Positions 60,721 through 64,000 of a stretch of DNA of 64,000 nucleotides are shown in pieces. The notes under the pieces are model-generated. The model worked only from the letters and a program-made list of their open reading frames with translations, was not told the DNA's origin and did not search any database. This DNA is from Steromphala cineraria (Eukaryota; Mollusca; Gastropoda; Trochida; Trochidae): assembly GCA_916613615.1 (NCBI GenBank), contig OU744730.1, positions 25,801,406 through 25,865,405 on the forward strand, written 5' to 3'. Made by a program: the position numbers and the translations under genes. The number at the start of each line of letters is the position of its first letter. Positions within the stretch are counted from its first letter, which is position 1.

Positions 60721-61939
60721 AACACGGTCTCGTGTAATATTCAAGATGATTTTGTCGAGCAAATGAACAAAACTTCTCTTCAATGCATTTCTTTGTCGTG
60801 TACTTGAAACTGAAAGAACAGCGCTCCCATGTGGTCAATTACAGCGGAATTTAAGGAAGAGAAAACGCCTACGAGTATCTTTAAATAAAAATGTACACGT
60901 CAAAGACAAAGTTCTTTTAATAGAAACTGTTTGTTTTCAATGTTGGAATTTCTTAGTTCATCGAGTAAATTTTACTTTATTTCTAAATATTACAATACCA
61001 TTTATGTTTGAATGATACTTTTGGAATTTTTAAATCATGTTAGACCAAATGAAGTAAGTTGTCATTGTTTTGGAGAATACCATATCGATTTTATTTTTAA
61101 AAACAACTTATACAGACAACCAAAGGGAAATCAAATAATGAAAACAGAAGTAGTGAACTCCTAGCAAAATGAAACAGCTAATAAATTTGGATTAATCCTA
61201 ATAAACAATGAAACTCAAAATCATAGCCAAAATCATTTTAAAAAATGGGTACTTTAATTTTACGTTCACATTTCAGTTGAACTTTTTAGATTCCAGTTTC
61301 TCAATGGACCAAGATAATTATCATCTGATCTATACATTCAACCCACTTGAGACGTGGTTGGACTCGAACAAGTTATTAATCTAAGAACTGTTCAATCGGC
61401 GACAAGCTTTGAGAGCTTAGCAATCACCCCAAAGTAAGCTGTCGTTATACATCACAATACAAACGCTGTCAAGGTGAAACTAATTTCATAGTTTTCATTG
61501 TTACGTTGGCAATGCCTGTCTTCTGAAACTATGAAATGATGATGTACCATTGTTTCATGTACAGTTTTAAAATTGTTAAGAAAAGATTAATTTCTCCGTT
61601 TTAATATTTCCTACATCCTGCTCAGTGATCAGTGTTTCTGAGAAGTTTATAAAATACATTACCTGACTCATCAAGGAACATGCCTTGTATCGCTAAACAA
61701 CCAGCCAACGAATGACAGCTCTAAACCAGTTGACAGTCCCCGCGAGATATTTGACTTCAGTGTCCTTGCATAACGACATAATAATAGTATATATATATAT
61801 ATATATATATATAGTATAATTTTCTGAAAACAATTTCATGCTAAACATAGCCACGAATAACGAATCACAAACGATATTTTGTCCCTTGATGCAATTCTAA
61901 CAATTCAAGTTCTTTTCACGGCAATATTACTTATTTATT
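60721..61939. other. Intergenic sequence, no gene seen
   Basis: AT-rich, with a (TA)n run at about 61788-61813. No exon was recognised on either strand. Confidence 0.4.
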
Positions 61940-62630
61940 TCAAATTTTTCACTGATAATTGTACGTTAAAGGGGCAGTAGCACGTTTTTTGATAATTTTA
62001 TATTTTAAATATTTCACTTATAATTGTAAGTTAATGCCAAATTTATTATATAGACAGTGTCAACAATCTCATTACACATAGTCAATCACCCATAGTCAGA
62101 GGACAAAGTATGAGGATTCACATAAAATCCATTGGCGGCCATTTTTGTGTGAACACCTTTAATTAATTTTTGTAAGAAAAAGGAATCGCATGGCTGAAAC
62201 TTAACGATATATATTTGAATTATTACTGCTTCATTTAGTTTAAATACATTGTCTTTCAATTGGAACCATTTATTTTCATTTTCCTGACATCACCTTATAT
62301 TCCCCCTAAAAACGTGCTACTGCCCCTTTAAAGCTAAATGTATTTTTTGGATAGTGTAAAAAATCTCATAATCATCCATAGTCACAGGACAAAGTATAAA
62401 GATTCACATAAAATTCATTGGCGGCCATTTTGTGTGGACACCTTTAATTCAGTTTGTGTTAGAAAAAGGAATCCCATGGCTAAACTTTACATTATATATA
62501 TATTATATTATATATTTGAATCATTACTGCTTTATTAAGTTTAAATACAAGGTCTTTCAATTGGAACCATTAATTTTCATTTTCCTGACATCACCACATA
62601 TACCCCTAAAACATGCTACTGCCCCTTTAA
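61940..62630 (+). mobile_element. Older GGGGCAGTAGCACG MITE (copy g) split by a younger copy
   Basis: CAAATTTTTCACTGATAATT and GTACGTTAA at 61940-61969 match the interior of the family. The continuation AGCTAAATGTATTTTTTGG appears only after 62331, and the right end GCTACTGCCCCTTTAA is at 62630. The left terminus is missing, so this is a truncated host copy. Confidence 0.8.
61966..62331 (+). mobile_element. MITE, GGGGCAGTAGCACG family (copy f, nested)
   Basis: A complete 366-base copy from TTAAAGGGGCAGTAGCACG to CGTGCTACTGCCCCTTTAA, inserted at an internal TTAA of copy g. The host sequence in other copies reads GTACGTTAATGCTAAATG across this point, so TTAA is the duplicated target. Confidence 0.88.
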
Positions 62631-64000
62631 GATGAATAAATTTGTAATGATAAAGAGTTAAAAGAAGGTAAAAATCAATAATTGACTTAGTTATATCAGT
62701 TGAATGCGATCGTTAACAAAACGGTTACCTGACCGATTTTTAAAATCCTATATCATCTGCAACTTATCATTACCTGTGTCATTTAGCTATGTTCTCTATA
62801 ATTAAATATGTAAGATGTTGAACCCTCCTGAAGGCAGTAAGATGATTCAAACGAGGTCGTTCGATGATAAAGATCAAATTTACACACATTAGATATGAGA
62901 CAAATTAAATTGGACTGATGAATAAAGATAATAAAGTGTTTGGGAAAAAGCATTACCAGAAAACCTTTATCTATTTGCATTGAAAGTCCACATATCAATC
63001 CAACAGTAACGGCGAACTTTTTATGGGATTGTTAAACAACATGGCCATTGGCTATGCAGCTCATCCATAAGATATAAAGATAAGGTTTTACGGAATTAGT
63101 GTTTCTACAATTCATCATATCCTTTGAGTTGGTCAATTCACAACATTTCAGGGGTTATTACAAACATCTGATAATGAAATAGAGGAGAATCTGGTTAAAA
63201 GCGTTGCCGTTGTGGTCGTTATTGGACATTGCAGTTCAGCAGATTCTATTTATAATCTCCTAAGTAATATGTCTGTATACAACAATGACATTTCATCTTC
63301 TAATCATAAAAAATAATGATGGATTTGACTACAGATTTAATAGGGGTCACAGAGTCTCAAAGTCCACTTGTTATAATGTTGACGGAACGATGCCAGTCTT
63401 TTTTAAAACCTGATAACCCAAAGAGAGAAAATAACAACTAATAATACAATTTAACATTTTGTTTACGTTATTATGGAGAGGGACCGATTTTAGTCTAACA
63501 TTTAAGTGTATCCATTAATGCATTCAAGCACTATGACATCAGTTATCCTGTAGCACGATAGAGCAAATAGGTTGCGCAACAGCAATAAGAATAGCTAGTC
63601 TAACCTCTGCGCGAACTTTGTTTTGCAATACTCATTTGCGCTATAGTTTCATTAGTCTGCATACAAGCACAGCGTTTACCTCAAAGAATAGAGAGCGAAA
63701 ACAAGAATGCATTGAAACCTCTGAAGTGAAACATTGACAACCAAAGTACTTATGGCTTTTGAATAAATAAGATATTGAAATGGTATCTTATGCACGGTTA
63801 TCATCAGTTTGTTGTTGCATTACAAAACAATTACAATTACCTCAGTAAGGAGCGCAAAAAATGTCGAAGACACTGAGAGAGCTAACGATGCTGTAACAAA
63901 TATACTTACCAAAGCAAAATGAATAAAAACTCAGAAACCTTTTCCGAAATACAAGGAGATACATGTGAATTAAACTGTGCAATACGTAATTTCTTGAATA
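62631..64000. other. Right-edge sequence, no gene recognised
   Basis: AT-rich. Minus-strand donor-like sites occur (for example near 63908, TTTG then GTAAGTATA), but no adjoining frame could be tied to a known protein. A 5' exon of the GDAP1-like gene could lie here or beyond the edge. Confidence 0.3.

Overview
The window is nuclear DNA from a metazoan, most likely a bivalve mollusc. It is AT-rich, its genes have short exons in long introns with GT-AG borders, and it carries a dense load of small non-autonomous transposons. The bivalve assignment rests on gene family and repeat style, not on a species-diagnostic sequence. Five protein-coding genes and one tRNA gene are supported; nearly everything else is repeats. 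No previously undescribed enzyme or immune system is evident. The most unusual content is a tandem GDAP1-like cluster and several structurally informative mobile-element families.

Layout. 1-6662 (+) holds the 3' nine coding exons of tyrosine aminotransferase; its 5' exons lie off the left edge. 6663-17043 is intergenic and repeat-filled. 17044-18012 (+) is an uninterrupted FIT2/FITM2-type gene (ER lipid-droplet biogenesis). 18013-28567 holds two large tandem-repeat elements in opposite orientation, a foldback element and two inverted-repeat elements. 28568-57405 (-) is a tandem cluster of three GDAP1-like (GST-fold) genes: one keeps a hydrophobic C-terminal anchor, two have lost it. Within this span are a tRNA-Ala(AGC) gene, a 111-bp satellite, two SINEs and a near-intact Tc1-like transposon sitting in a minisatellite. 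57406-64000 has only MITEs and low-complexity sequence.

Mobile elements. I see at least: (i) a ~360-bp MITE with GGGGCAGTAGCACG ends flanked by TTAA, seven copies, one inserted in another; (ii) a ~340-bp MITE with CTCCCCACAGAGGCAG ends; (iii) foldback elements with 9-bp target duplications; (iv) a 421-bp inverted-repeat element with a 10-bp target duplication; (v) 1.1-1.9-kb elements built of ~146-bp tandem units, each with a GTGACCC hairpin; (vi) two tRNA-derived SINE families; (vii) a Tc1/mariner DD34E element; (viii) a CAGGGC-ended hAT-like element.

The genes have no obvious common pathway: tyrosine catabolism, lipid-droplet formation and the GDAP1-like genes (mitochondrial or peroxisomal outer-membrane proteins in vertebrates) are ordinary neighbours. 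Splice junctions were inferred by reading frames and consensus borders; no transcript evidence was available.
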